Both the position numbers and the translations under genes were made by a program. A stretch of DNA of 42,194 nt, taken from Bacillota bacterium (GTDB lineage Bacteria; Bacillota; Clostridia; Lachnospirales; Lachnospiraceae). Under the pieces are notes generated by a model. The model was not told where the DNA came from. It saw only the letters and a list, made by a program, of their open reading frames with translations, and ran no database searches. Shown in pieces: positions 9,294 to 17,361 of this stretch (within the stretch, counting starts at the first letter, position 1; each line of letters begins with the position of its first letter). The stretch lies in NCBI GenBank assembly GCA_023443225.1, contig JAEZVF010000036.1:1-42194 (forward strand), written 5' to 3'.

Positions 9294-10484
9294 TTATTTT
9301 TGTATTTTTTCTAATATTCCTGTTAGGTATGCAATCACCACACCATAATTCGACATCGGAACACCCTGTGTACGTGCAAGTTCTATTCGGCTCATTACAT
9401 ATTTCCGGTTGAACATACAGGCACCACACTGAATGATTAGATCATAATCCGTAAGATCCGTTGGGAAATCAGAACCACTTACTATATCAATGGTTAAGCC
9501 CTCACCGACTTTTTTTCGAAGCATCCGTGGTAATTTTACTCTTCCGATATCCTCTTCAAGGGGTGCATGGGTACAAGCTTCTGCTATTAATACCCTGGAT
9601 TTCTCATTCAAGCTGTCTATGACAGCAGCACTATTTGCATAGTACTGAATATCTCCTTTGTGTCCAGCAAACAGGACTGAAAAAGAGGTCAGCATACTTT
9701 CCTCTGGTTTCTTTTCATACACAGTCTGAAACACCTGGGAATCCGTAATGATAAGCTTTGGAACTTTCGCCAGACTGGCAATCGCCTGTTCCATTTTATC
9801 TGTTGTACAGCTTAATACAATACATTTCTTATCAAGCAGTTCCCGTAATGTCTGAACCTGGGGTAAGATTAGGCGACCTTTTGGTGCTTGAATATCCTGC
9901 GGTATAACCAGTAAGACGGTATCTCCTTCTTTCACAAGATCTCCGGTAATCGTTTTTGCGTCATAATCTTCTGGTAGTTTACGAATAATCTCTTCACGGA
10001 TAGTATGGATACCAATCTTATCCTTTCCACTGATTATCAATGGTTTTTCTCCACAGGCATCCTGGAACAATCTTGAGATTTCATCACTGTTTGCAAGTAG
10101 ATCGGATTTCGTAATAAGTATAACAAAAGGAGTCTTGCTCTCACGAAACAGCTCTATCCATTCCAATTCCTGACTGATATTAGTATCACAGCATAACAAT
10201 AGTGCAATATCCGTCTTTTGCAGGGCTGCTTTTGTTTTTTCAACTCGTAGGTGCCCTAGTTCTCCTACATCATCAAAACCTGCCGTATCGATAAGAACGC
10301 AAGGACCAATTCCATGTATCTCCATGGTTTTGTAGACTGGGTCTGTTGTTGTCCCTGCTATATTTGAAACGAGAGCAGTGTTGTGACCGGTAATTGCATT
10401 GACTAAGGTGGATTTTCCACTATTACGTTTTCCGAATATTCCAATGTGTAATTGATTTGAACGTGGGGTAGCATGTAAGCTCAT
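9294..10484 (-). CDS. hydF: [FeFe]-hydrogenase H-cluster maturation GTPase HydF
   Basis: Cytoplasmic scaffold that carries the 2Fe precursor and hands it to apo-hydrogenase. The GTPase domain shows the P-loop GKRNSGKST (18-26), IAGTTTDP, DTAGF (66-70) and TKSD. The C-terminal cluster-binding domain has Cys304-Thr-His306, then Cys353 and Cys356 in QCGAC. The spacing fits the CxH...CxxC pattern of HydF, but the His usually before the second Cys pair is Gln352. Length (396) is normal. AGAGGAG precedes ATG 10484. It is the last gene of hydE-hydG-hydF, separated from hydG by 100 bp with a perfect 16-bp hairpin. The hydrogenase itself is not in this window. Confidence 0.95.
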   Translation of the reverse strand: MSLHATPRSNQLHIGIFGKRNSGKSTLVNAITGHNTALVSNIAGTTTDPVYKTMEIHGIGPCVLIDTAGFDDVGELGHLRVEKTKAALQKTDIALLLCCDTNISQELEWIELFRESKTPFVILITKSDLLANSDEISRLFQDACGEKPLIISGKDKIGIHTIREEIIRKLPEDYDAKTITGDLVKEGDTVLLVIPQDIQAPKGRLILPQVQTLRELLDKKCIVLSCTTDKMEQAIASLAKVPKLIITDSQVFQTVYEKKPEESMLTSFSVLFAGHKGDIQYYANSAAVIDSLNEKSRVLIAEACTHAPLEEDIGRVKLPRMLRKKVGEGLTIDIVSGSDFPTDLTDYDLIIQCGACMFNRKYVMSRIELARTQGVPMSNYGVVIAYLTGILEKIQK

Positions 10485-10515
10485 CTCATTCTCCTCTTAG
10501 ATATAATGTAATTAA

Positions 10516-10564
10516 GATTTGGGTGTCATAATTCCAGTTACTTTGGGCTTATGACACCCAAATC
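10516..10564 (-). other. Perfect 16-bp intercistronic hairpin between hydG and hydF
   Basis: Arms GATTTGGGTGTCATAA (10516-10531) and TTATGACACCCAAATC (10549-10564) enclose a 17-nt loop. There is no T-run after the stem on the minus strand, so simple termination is unlikely. Transcript processing, differential stability or a protein-binding site are possible. Confidence 0.6.
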
Positions 10565-10584
10565 CTTATGAAGTACTTGCGAAA

Positions 10585-12003
10585 CTAGAATCTGAAATCT
10601 CTTTTTCCATCATGTAATTCTGCCAAATGCTCTTTCGCGATTGCTTTTACCTTCTCGTTGGTAATCTTCTCAACTTCTTTTAGTATTACCTCTTCACCTG
10701 CCTGTTTTGTATCGGCCTCGGCATAATCCTCCAAGTATTCTTTTAAGGTCATCAATGCATTTGGTTGACAGCAGTTTACGATTTGACCAGATTTCACAAG
10801 GGACATAAAACGATCACCGGTTCTTCCTTCACGGTAACATGCCGTACAAAAACTAGGGATATATCCTAATTTCAAAAGCCAGTTCACTACCTGGTCAAGA
10901 GAACGTTTATCTTCCACATCAAATTGAGCAGAATTATCTTCTTCTGCTTCCTCTTCCGCATAACCTCCGACACTGGTTTTAGAACCACCGCTTATCTGAC
11001 TGACTCCTAATCGTAATACTCTTTCCCTTGTTTTCTTAGATTCCCGGGTAGATATAATCATTCCTGTATACGGAACTGCAATACGAATTACTGCTACGAT
11101 TTTCTCAAATATGTCATCTGATATTGCATCTTTGAAATCCTCTGGATTAATGTCATCTGCCGGACGTATTCTTGGAATACTGATGGTGTGTGGCCCAACT
11201 CCCATGGCAGCTTCCAAATGTTCTGCATGCATTAGTAGCCCCACAAAATCATAGCGGTACATATTCAGACCAAACAGGACTCCGATTCCAACATCGTCGA
11301 TTCCACCTTCCATTGCCCGGTCCATTGCCTCAGTATGATATGCATAATCATGTTTTGGTCCGGTTGGATGGAGTGTTTCATAGTTTTTCTTATGATACGT
11401 TTCTTGAAATAAAATATAAGTTCCGATTCCTGCCTCTTTTAGCTTACGATAGTTTTCCACTGTGGTTGCTGCTATGTTAACATTTACACGACGGATATCC
11501 CCGTTTTTATGTTTTATGGAATAGATTGTTTTTATACTCTCAAGGACATACTCAATTGGATTATTGACAGGATCTTCTCCTGTTTCCAAAGCAAGGCGCT
11601 TATGCCCCATATCCTGCAGCGCTATTACTTCATTGCGGATTTCTTCCTGCGTCAGTTTCTTTCTGCTTATATGCTTATTCTTATAGTGGTATGGGCAGTA
11701 TACACAACCATTCACACAGTAATTAGAAAGGTAAAGGGGTGCAAACATTACAATTCGGTTCCCATAAAATTTTTGTTTGATATCCATAGCAAGCTGAAAC
11801 ATCTTTTGATTCTCTTCCTCAAGATCACATTCTAGTAAAACTGCTGCCTCACGATGGGAAAGTCCCTTCATTTCACTAGCCTTTTTTATAATATGGTTTA
11901 TTAATTCACGATTGCTTTTATTCTCTTTGGCATAACTTAATGTATCCAGTATTTCCTCATCATTAATGAATTCTACTGCATTTTTTGATTTCATATTATA
12001 CAT
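10585..12003 (-). CDS. hydG: Radical SAM tyrosine lyase HydG
   Basis: Splits tyrosine to p-cresol and dehydroglycine to supply CO and cyanide as an Fe(CO)2(CN) synthon for the hydrogenase H-cluster. The radical SAM motif CVNGCVYC has its cysteines at 96, 100 and 103. The second, C-terminal cluster motif CTACYREGRTGDRF continues to a later Cys (CxxC-x22-C). ATG 12003 (MYNMKSKNA) is chosen because AAAGGAG lies 8 nt upstream and the 472-residue length fits; the longer frame would run back into hydE. It follows hydE by 22 bp. Related to ThiH, but the C-terminal cluster motif and neighbours make HydG clear. Confidence 0.95.
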   Translation of the reverse strand: MYNMKSKNAVEFINDEEILDTLSYAKENKSNRELINHIIKKASEMKGLSHREAAVLLECDLEEENQKMFQLAMDIKQKFYGNRIVMFAPLYLSNYCVNGCVYCPYHYKNKHISRKKLTQEEIRNEVIALQDMGHKRLALETGEDPVNNPIEYVLESIKTIYSIKHKNGDIRRVNVNIAATTVENYRKLKEAGIGTYILFQETYHKKNYETLHPTGPKHDYAYHTEAMDRAMEGGIDDVGIGVLFGLNMYRYDFVGLLMHAEHLEAAMGVGPHTISIPRIRPADDINPEDFKDAISDDIFEKIVAVIRIAVPYTGMIISTRESKKTRERVLRLGVSQISGGSKTSVGGYAEEEAEEDNSAQFDVEDKRSLDQVVNWLLKLGYIPSFCTACYREGRTGDRFMSLVKSGQIVNCCQPNALMTLKEYLEDYAEADTKQAGEEVILKEVEKITNEKVKAIAKEHLAELHDGKRDFRF

Positions 12004-12025
12004 TTTTTTCGCTCCTTTGTTTCGT

Positions 12026-13078
12026 TTAAATAATAGATTTAAAATCACCCCGGTCGGTGATTATCTCATAACCAATCTTTTGCATACGATTCTGAAGACA
12101 GACTTTGCATTCTGCGGCTTCATCTCCAGTACAGATTTTATTATCATATAGCTCATATTTTTTTCTAACAGAAATCGGAGAAAGATTTGGCATCACTACA
12201 TTAGCTCCGGATAAAATCCCATTTTCTCTGCCTAACGGGTGAATTGTTCCAAGGGCTGTAGTTGCCGGAATCAGTGCATTTGGTATTATCAACCTTAAGA
12301 TAGCAATTAGAAAAAGGGTAAGGTCATAAGAACCCTGATCTTTCTCGGCAAAAGGGGTATCGTGATGAGGTAAAAATGGTCCGATACCAATCATAGCAGG
12401 TGAGAGTTCTTTCACAAACTGCAAATCTTCCGCAATCGTTTCCATGGTTTGATATGGAGAACCCACCATAAATCCGGTACCAACCTGATAACCAATTTCT
12501 TTTAATTGGAAGAGGCATTGTTTTCTGGTCTGTAATGACAGACTCTCCGGATGCAGCAATTTGTAATGTTGTTCGTTTGCTGTTTCATGTCTTAACAAAT
12601 AGCGATCTGCTCCTGCTTTGCGGTAACGCAAATAAGACTGATAGCTTTTTTCACCAAAGGATAAGGTAACAGCGCAATCCGGATAGCCTTCTTTCATAGA
12701 AGAGATAATCTCAACGATATCATCATCTGAATAACTGCCATCTTCTCCTCCCTGCAGTACGAAGGTTCGAAATCCTAATTCATACCCTTGGGCACAACAG
12801 TTAAGAATTTCTTCTTTGCTCAACCGATAACGGCTAGCCTGACTATTGCTGCGCCTTATACCACAATAATAACAGTCGTTTTTACAATAGTTTGTAAATT
12901 CGATTAACCCTCTGGTATATACTTTGTTTTCAAAATATTGATGTGAAATCTTTCGCGCTTTGCTTTTGAGATACTCAGCATCTTCTTTCGAATAATTCGA
13001 TAAAAGATATGTGTACTCTTCTTTTGTTAAAGTATTTTGCATCTCCAACTTGTCGATCAATGTTTTTGCATTTGGCAT
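12026..13078 (-). CDS. hydE: Radical SAM [FeFe]-hydrogenase maturase HydE
   Basis: Radical SAM enzyme that processes the HydG-derived iron synthon toward the 2Fe subcluster. The motif YCKNDCYYC gives cysteines 65, 69 and 72. A second Cys set near the C terminus (CTGDEAAECKVC) matches the optional second cluster of HydE. The start is taken as ATG 13078 (MPNAKTLID), giving 350 residues like other HydE proteins; an upstream frame extends 36 codons but has no starts with a site and runs into leader RNA. A site-like AGAGAG is 8-9 nt upstream. First gene of the maturation operon, behind an attenuator-like leader. Confidence 0.94.
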   Translation of the reverse strand: MPNAKTLIDKLEMQNTLTKEEYTYLLSNYSKEDAEYLKSKARKISHQYFENKVYTRGLIEFTNYCKNDCYYCGIRRSNSQASRYRLSKEEILNCCAQGYELGFRTFVLQGGEDGSYSDDDIVEIISSMKEGYPDCAVTLSFGEKSYQSYLRYRKAGADRYLLRHETANEQHYKLLHPESLSLQTRKQCLFQLKEIGYQVGTGFMVGSPYQTMETIAEDLQFVKELSPAMIGIGPFLPHHDTPFAEKDQGSYDLTLFLIAILRLIIPNALIPATTALGTIHPLGRENGILSGANVVMPNLSPISVRKKYELYDNKICTGDEAAECKVCLQNRMQKIGYEIITDRGDFKSII

Positions 13079-13350
13079 CCTGTTTACTCTCTTTCTATGC
13101 GCCTCCTTATGGGATTTTTTTATATAATAAGACGTTCTATGATATAAAAAATCCCTGTACCAAAAGGCACAAGGATAGTAAGACAAAGTAACCTAAATTC
13201 CAATTGGAACCTAAGGTATACATAAACTATTCTCTCGCCTTTTCACTTGGGCGCACCCTTGTGTTCAGTACGGTTTCTTTATATTGTAATGTGTTCGCTG
13301 CAAGAAAACGTTTGTTATTTTCTTAACAACTTACTGTCTTTATTATACAT
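13079..13350 (-). promoter_or_regulatory. Structured leader of hydEGF with intrinsic terminator and competing pairing
   Basis: A minus-strand TATAAT lies near 13341-13346, with a weak -35 TTTACT 17 bp upstream. The roughly 200-nt leader contains an AAGAAAA/TTTTCTT hairpin, a small CGCC/GGCG hairpin and an 11-bp hairpin with an AAUU loop. It also holds a terminator: arms 13176-13166 and 13161-13151, loop TTTT, then a T-run. The terminator 5' arm can instead pair over 9 bp with CACAAGGGT (13263-13255), which would block termination. This mutually exclusive folding is the hallmark of a riboswitch or attenuator. I do not recognise the class; it lacks the sequence marks of SAM, TPP, FMN, cobalamin, lysine or T-box elements. 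Confidence 0.6.
13151..13176 (-). terminator. Leader terminator upstream of hydE
   Basis: 11-bp stem ATCCTTGTGCC/GGTACAGGGAT (two G-T pairs) with a TTTT loop and five or six T residues after it on the minus strand. It lies about 70 nt before the hydE start codon and after the likely promoter, so it would attenuate the operon. Confidence 0.75.
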
Positions 13351-13425
13351 CAGTCCTCTTATGAAGTAAATACAAGAATTTCGAATTTCAAATAAGGTTA
13401 AATTTATCAATTCTCGTTAAATAAA

Positions 13426-13474
13426 GATTTTACAGAATTGTTTAAAATAAGATTTTCAGAATTGTTTAAAATAA
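13426..13474. repeat. Tandem 25/24-bp direct repeat upstream of the alaA promoter
   Basis: Two adjacent units, 13426-13450 and 13451-13474. Each reads GATTTT, then CAGAATTGTTTAAAATAA; the first has one extra A. They end 3 bp before the -35 hexamer of the alaA promoter. Probably a regulator-binding region or an UP-element-like AT tract. Confidence 0.7.
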
Positions 13475-13477
13475 CTA

Positions 13478-13506
13478 TTGACAAATTTTATAACATGGTT
13501 TATTCT
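13478..13506 (+). promoter_or_regulatory. Sigma-A-type promoter of alaA
   Basis: TTGACA (13478-13483), 17-bp spacer, TATTCT (13501-13506). Transcription would start near 13513, at the 5' end of the T-box RNA. Confidence 0.75.
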
Positions 13507-13512
13507 TTGTTT

Positions 13513-13807
13513 CAACAAGCGATGACGAAGAGTAGTACATACATTTGAAAGCACAGAGAGAGGATGGCCGGTGTAAATCCTCGAGTAGATTGTATGGAAG
13601 CAGTTTCTGAGCTATGAACCGAACTACAGACCCGCGGTATGTTAAGTAGGCTTCATCGGATTCCAACCGTTATAATGGACACAGTATTCAGATATATGAA
13701 TTACCTATATTTTGTACTGTAATGAGCGCAGAGTTTCTCTGAATTTAGGTGGTAACACGGATACGTATATTCGCCCTAAACTAACTTAGTTGGTTTAGGG
13801 CTTTTTT
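13513..13807 (+). promoter_or_regulatory. T-box leader, alanine specifier (GCA)
   Basis: Canonical T-box order is visible: GATGACGAAGAGTAGTA (13521) in stem I, an AGAGAGAGGATGG segment, and a specifier region GGAA-GCA-GTTTCTGAGC with the Ala codon GCA at 13600-13602. The T-box proper, GGTGGTAACACGG, is at 13748-13760. The terminator GCCCTAAAC/GTTTAGGGC (13773-13801) is followed by a T-run. Uncharged tRNA-Ala(UGC) would pair with the specifier and the TGGT bulge and allow read-through. The alanine specifier matches the downstream alanine-forming aminotransferase. Confidence 0.92.
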
Positions 13808-13850
13808 AATGCCGTACAGGCAATGCCACTGGCATAGAATGGAGGTAAGT

Positions 13851-15065
13851 ATGGAAAGGTTTGAAAAATCAAGTAAATTGGATCACGTATGTTATGATGT
13901 AAGAGGACCGGTAGTCGATGAAGCAAACCTCATGGTTGAGCAGGGGATTGATATTTTGAAGCTTAACATTGGGAATCCGGCACCCTTTGGTTTTGACGCA
14001 CCAAATGAAATCATATCTGATATGATTGCAAACTTGCGCAATGCACAAGGGTATTCTGATTCGAAAGGAATCTTTTCAGCAAGAAAAGCAATCATGCAGT
14101 ATTGCCAAACAAAAAACATTCCAGGTGTTGGTGTCAATGATATCTATACCGGAAATGGAGTCAGTGAATTAATTGTAATGGCAATGCAAGGGTTATTAAA
14201 TGACGGTGATGAGATTCTAATCCCTTCTCCTGATTATCCTCTTTGGACAGCTGCTGCTACATTAGCAGGAGGCAAGGTAGTGCACTATATCTGTGATGAA
14301 GAAGCAGAATGGTATCCTGATATTAACGATATTAAGAGCAAAGTAACGAATCGGACGAAAGGTATTGTCATCATTAATCCAAATAATCCTACCGGAGCAT
14401 TATACCCAAAAGAAATATTGGAAGAAATTGTAGAAATAGCACGCCAAAACGGACTCATTATATTCTCCGATGAAATTTATGACCGCTTAGTCATGGATGG
14501 CTTGGAGCATACTTCCATCGCTTCCTTAGCGCCGGATTTGATGGTAGTGACTTTCAATGGTTTATCGAAATCACACCGAATTGCCGGATTCCGTGTTGGA
14601 TGGATGTGCTTATGCGGTGATAAGTCAAAAGCCAAAGGTTATATCGAAGGATTAAATATGCTATCGTCCATGAGACTCTGCTCCAATGTACCTGCTCAAT
14701 GTATTATCCAGACAGCTTTAGGAGGTTATCAAAGTTCAGATGAATTGTTACTTCCAGGAGGAAGACTTTATGACCAGAGAGAATTCATTACCAATCGCTT
14801 AAACAGTATTCCTGGAATTAGTGCGATAAAACCCAAGGCTGCATTTTATATTTTCCCGAAAATAGATATTAAAAAGTTCAACATTCATAATGATGAAAAA
14901 TTCGTCTTGGACTTCTTAAAAGAGCAGCACGTTTTGTTGGTTCATGGTGGGGGATTCAATTGGAAACAACCGGACCACTTTAGAATTGTATACCTTCCAA
15001 GAATGGAAGAATTAAAGTCGGCTATGAACAAATTAGAAGATTTTCTGTCAGTTTATCAACAATAA
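13851..15065 (+). CDS. alaA: Alanine transaminase AlaA (glutamate-pyruvate aminotransferase)
   Basis: PLP fold-type I aminotransferase making alanine from pyruvate and glutamate. From memory it is very similar to E. coli AlaA (YfbQ) over the whole length: EKSSKLDHVCYDVRGPV, LKLNIGNPAPFGFDAP, YTGNGVSELI, INPNNPTGA, SDEIYDRL and the PLP-lysine region FNGLSKSHRIAGFR. ATG 13851 is preceded by GGAGGTAAGT; the frame extends 14 codons upstream but that part has no site. Length 404. Controlled by the alanine T-box just upstream, so it is induced when charged tRNA-Ala runs low. Single-gene transcript ending at the hairpin at 15109. Confidence 0.95.
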   Translation: MERFEKSSKLDHVCYDVRGPVVDEANLMVEQGIDILKLNIGNPAPFGFDAPNEIISDMIANLRNAQGYSDSKGIFSARKAIMQYCQTKNIPGVGVNDIYTGNGVSELIVMAMQGLLNDGDEILIPSPDYPLWTAAATLAGGKVVHYICDEEAEWYPDINDIKSKVTNRTKGIVIINPNNPTGALYPKEILEEIVEIARQNGLIIFSDEIYDRLVMDGLEHTSIASLAPDLMVVTFNGLSKSHRIAGFRVGWMCLCGDKSKAKGYIEGLNMLSSMRLCSNVPAQCIIQTALGGYQSSDELLLPGGRLYDQREFITNRLNSIPGISAIKPKAAFYIFPKIDIKKFNIHNDEKFVLDFLKEQHVLLVHGGGFNWKQPDHFRIVYLPRMEELKSAMNKLEDFLSVYQQ

Positions 15066-15108
15066 GAAATAGTTATACACTATTTGCTTACTAGATTCTC
15101 AAAGATAT

Positions 15109-15136
15109 GAAAAGCATCGCGGCTGCGATGCTTTTC
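15109..15136. terminator. Bidirectional terminator between alaA and the histidine kinase gene
   Basis: Perfect 12-bp stem GAAAAGCATCGC/GCGATGCTTTTC with a GGCT loop. The A/T-rich outer arms work as a T-run in both directions, serving alaA on the plus strand and the kinase gene on the minus strand. Confidence 0.85.
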
Positions 15137-15174
15137 ACTTAAGTCTCTCGTTGAACATAAACAACCTTTCGACC

Positions 15175-17361
15175 TTATGTTCGTTTCCATTCAATTACTG
15201 TTTTAAATAGATCACCGTCAATTAATATCTGGAAGCTACCTTTTTGTAATTCCACAAAACTTTTTACAATGGCTAGTCCAAGCCCGGAACCCTCTGTATG
15301 TCTAGACTGGTCTCCTCTGACAAAACGGTCCGTAATATCATCTGGATGAAAGACTAATTCCTCTGCTGATATATTCTTTAGAGTTATCGTTACCGTATCC
15401 TCTTTCATTATGATATCAATATAAGCTCTTGTATGCGGCATAGCATATTTTGAAATATTTATTATCAAGTTTTCAAAAATTCGATAAGTTTTATCACTAT
15501 CTAAATTCAATAATACCTTTTCTTTTGGAATATTCGTCCGGAATTCGATTTCTGATTCATTAATCTTATCATCCAATTCCAAGAGGACTTGTTTTAACAA
15601 AGCAGTTAAGTCTAATTCAATTAAATTCAAAACCACATTGTTGCTGGATGCCTTACTGATTTCAAATAAATCCTCTATTAATATTTTAAGCCGCCGCGAT
15701 TTTTTATCAATGGTATCGATATAGGATTCTATTTCTTCTTTTGATAAATTCTGTTCTTTCAGCAAATCGATATATGTTATTATGGCAGTAAGAGGAGTCT
15801 TCAAATCATGGGAAACGTTTGTGATTAATTCCGTCTTCATTTTCTGGCTCTTCATTTCCTCTTCCACTGCTTTCTTAAATCCGAACTGAATCTTACTAAG
15901 TTCCTGCTTCAGTGGCTCAAATATGCCCAAATCTTCTTCTATGGATATTTCCAGATTACCCTGTGCTACCTTACTTGTTACATCCACTAATACTGTATAA
16001 TTTTCCTTTGTCTGTTTGATGTACTTTTTAATCATAAAAAATAGTGCATATGAATATACAATCAATCCAACAATCCCCAAGAACCAAATGCTACAAAATA
16101 TGGATAGCACCACAAAGTTAACCAGTAATATTTTTATAATGTATTTATTTGTAGAGTCAGTTAAATCAATTTTCTTTAATGAATAAAAGAACATTTTTAT
16201 ATGTTTCATAATACTAGCTGCTATTTTAAAGAAAATTGTTTTTTCAAATAGATATTTCTTTATTCCTATTGTAAATATCTGACGGTATGATACGATTGCA
16301 ATTAACCAAATAGACAAAACTATCATCCATATAGTAAAGTTGAGGACATAGATTAGTATTTGACTTACCCAATCGGGAAACATAGAAAATTCTGTGTTAA
16401 ATATGGTTCCTCGTGCAGTGTCCATAGCCATATACGCTAAATTATCATACCACATTATTACAAAGAGTAGTAATAGGGATATTATTTCAAATGGAATTTT
16501 TACTGCTATCCTTTCTCCTATCCTCCAAGATTTTTTCAATGGTAGCATTAATCCAAGTAAAATTACAATGATTATGGCGGTCCAATAAACATAAGAAAAT
16601 CCGCTTCTGCTAAATCCCATCTTTTGGTAATGTTCTTGCAGGTTTTCTCCTCCGTTATCAAATAACGAATCATCATAGGAAGCAAAAACAATGGTTACAT
16701 CTGTTGGAAATCCAATCTGTTCACCATTCTCACCATAAAAAACTCCTTCCTCAAGAAATAGTGTTTTATCCATCGCCATGGTAAGGAAGTCTGATATATA
16801 TGTATTTTCTAGACCGGAAAACTGTGTTACTTCTATAATCCCATTTTTTCCATAGTTTAAAACCATATAAAAGGATACATTTTCCCTTAGCTCATATGAT
16901 TTTTCTGAATTTTTCAGAAGGGAACTCAACATATCGTTAGTACTTGTTATTGACTTTCTAGTACTATGATCCAGGATATAATAATCCAATCCATAACGAT
17001 ATATTACATCTGAGAAAAATTCTTCATACCATTTTTCTAATACTTCGTTGAATTCAGAATCAATTCCACCTTGCTTAAGGAAAACCTTTGAGGGCAGGAT
17101 ATAGCTGTCCTCTCTTACATTCACAGCCTCCCAGTACAGACAATACGTTCCCTTCAGGAGTTCTTTCACAAAATTATTTTTTTCATTATTCTGAATTTCC
17201 TCTATTTCTGCTTGTTCCATCTCTGTTAGTTGTTGTGCGTTTCTTAAGATGGGTTCATAAGAAAATATGATTGATACCGCAATAACAGCTAATAGCAAAA
17301 AGGCAACGATGCTTCCCATAACCCGATTATTACTATTGTTTTTCAATTTTGTATCCAACAC
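15175..17361 (-). CDS. Membrane sensor histidine kinase
   Basis: A 728-residue sensor kinase. One membrane segment lies near residues 15-35. A large extracytoplasmic sensor region (about 36-255) has no domain I can name, and about five further membrane segments follow (about 260-450). The HisKA domain carries His518 in NVSHDLKTPLTA, then an N-box FENLIINISKYA and G-box GSGLGLAIVKSF. It overlaps the response regulator gene by 29 nt if TTG 17361 is the start. No site is convincing; TTG 17349 or ATG 17319 are alternatives. The N-box lacks the usual NAxK wording but matches a common clostridial variant. Signal unknown. Confidence 0.85.
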   Translation of the reverse strand: MLDTKLKNNSNNRVMGSIVAFLLLAVIAVSIIFSYEPILRNAQQLTEMEQAEIEEIQNNEKNNFVKELLKGTYCLYWEAVNVREDSYILPSKVFLKQGGIDSEFNEVLEKWYEEFFSDVIYRYGLDYYILDHSTRKSITSTNDMLSSLLKNSEKSYELRENVSFYMVLNYGKNGIIEVTQFSGLENTYISDFLTMAMDKTLFLEEGVFYGENGEQIGFPTDVTIVFASYDDSLFDNGGENLQEHYQKMGFSRSGFSYVYWTAIIIVILLGLMLPLKKSWRIGERIAVKIPFEIISLLLLFVIMWYDNLAYMAMDTARGTIFNTEFSMFPDWVSQILIYVLNFTIWMIVLSIWLIAIVSYRQIFTIGIKKYLFEKTIFFKIAASIMKHIKMFFYSLKKIDLTDSTNKYIIKILLVNFVVLSIFCSIWFLGIVGLIVYSYALFFMIKKYIKQTKENYTVLVDVTSKVAQGNLEISIEEDLGIFEPLKQELSKIQFGFKKAVEEEMKSQKMKTELITNVSHDLKTPLTAIITYIDLLKEQNLSKEEIESYIDTIDKKSRRLKILIEDLFEISKASSNNVVLNLIELDLTALLKQVLLELDDKINESEIEFRTNIPKEKVLLNLDSDKTYRIFENLIINISKYAMPHTRAYIDIIMKEDTVTITLKNISAEELVFHPDDITDRFVRGDQSRHTEGSGLGLAIVKSFVELQKGSFQILIDGDLFKTVIEWKRT

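Noticed and set aside
13079..13186. 36-residue N-terminal extension of HydE
   Set aside because: It would include leader RNA and the terminator region, has no ribosome binding site and exceeds the family length.
13079..13350. T-box leader for hydE
   Set aside because: No UGGN-type T-box bulge sequence, AGUA loop or specifier region on the minus strand; only a terminator and a competing helix.
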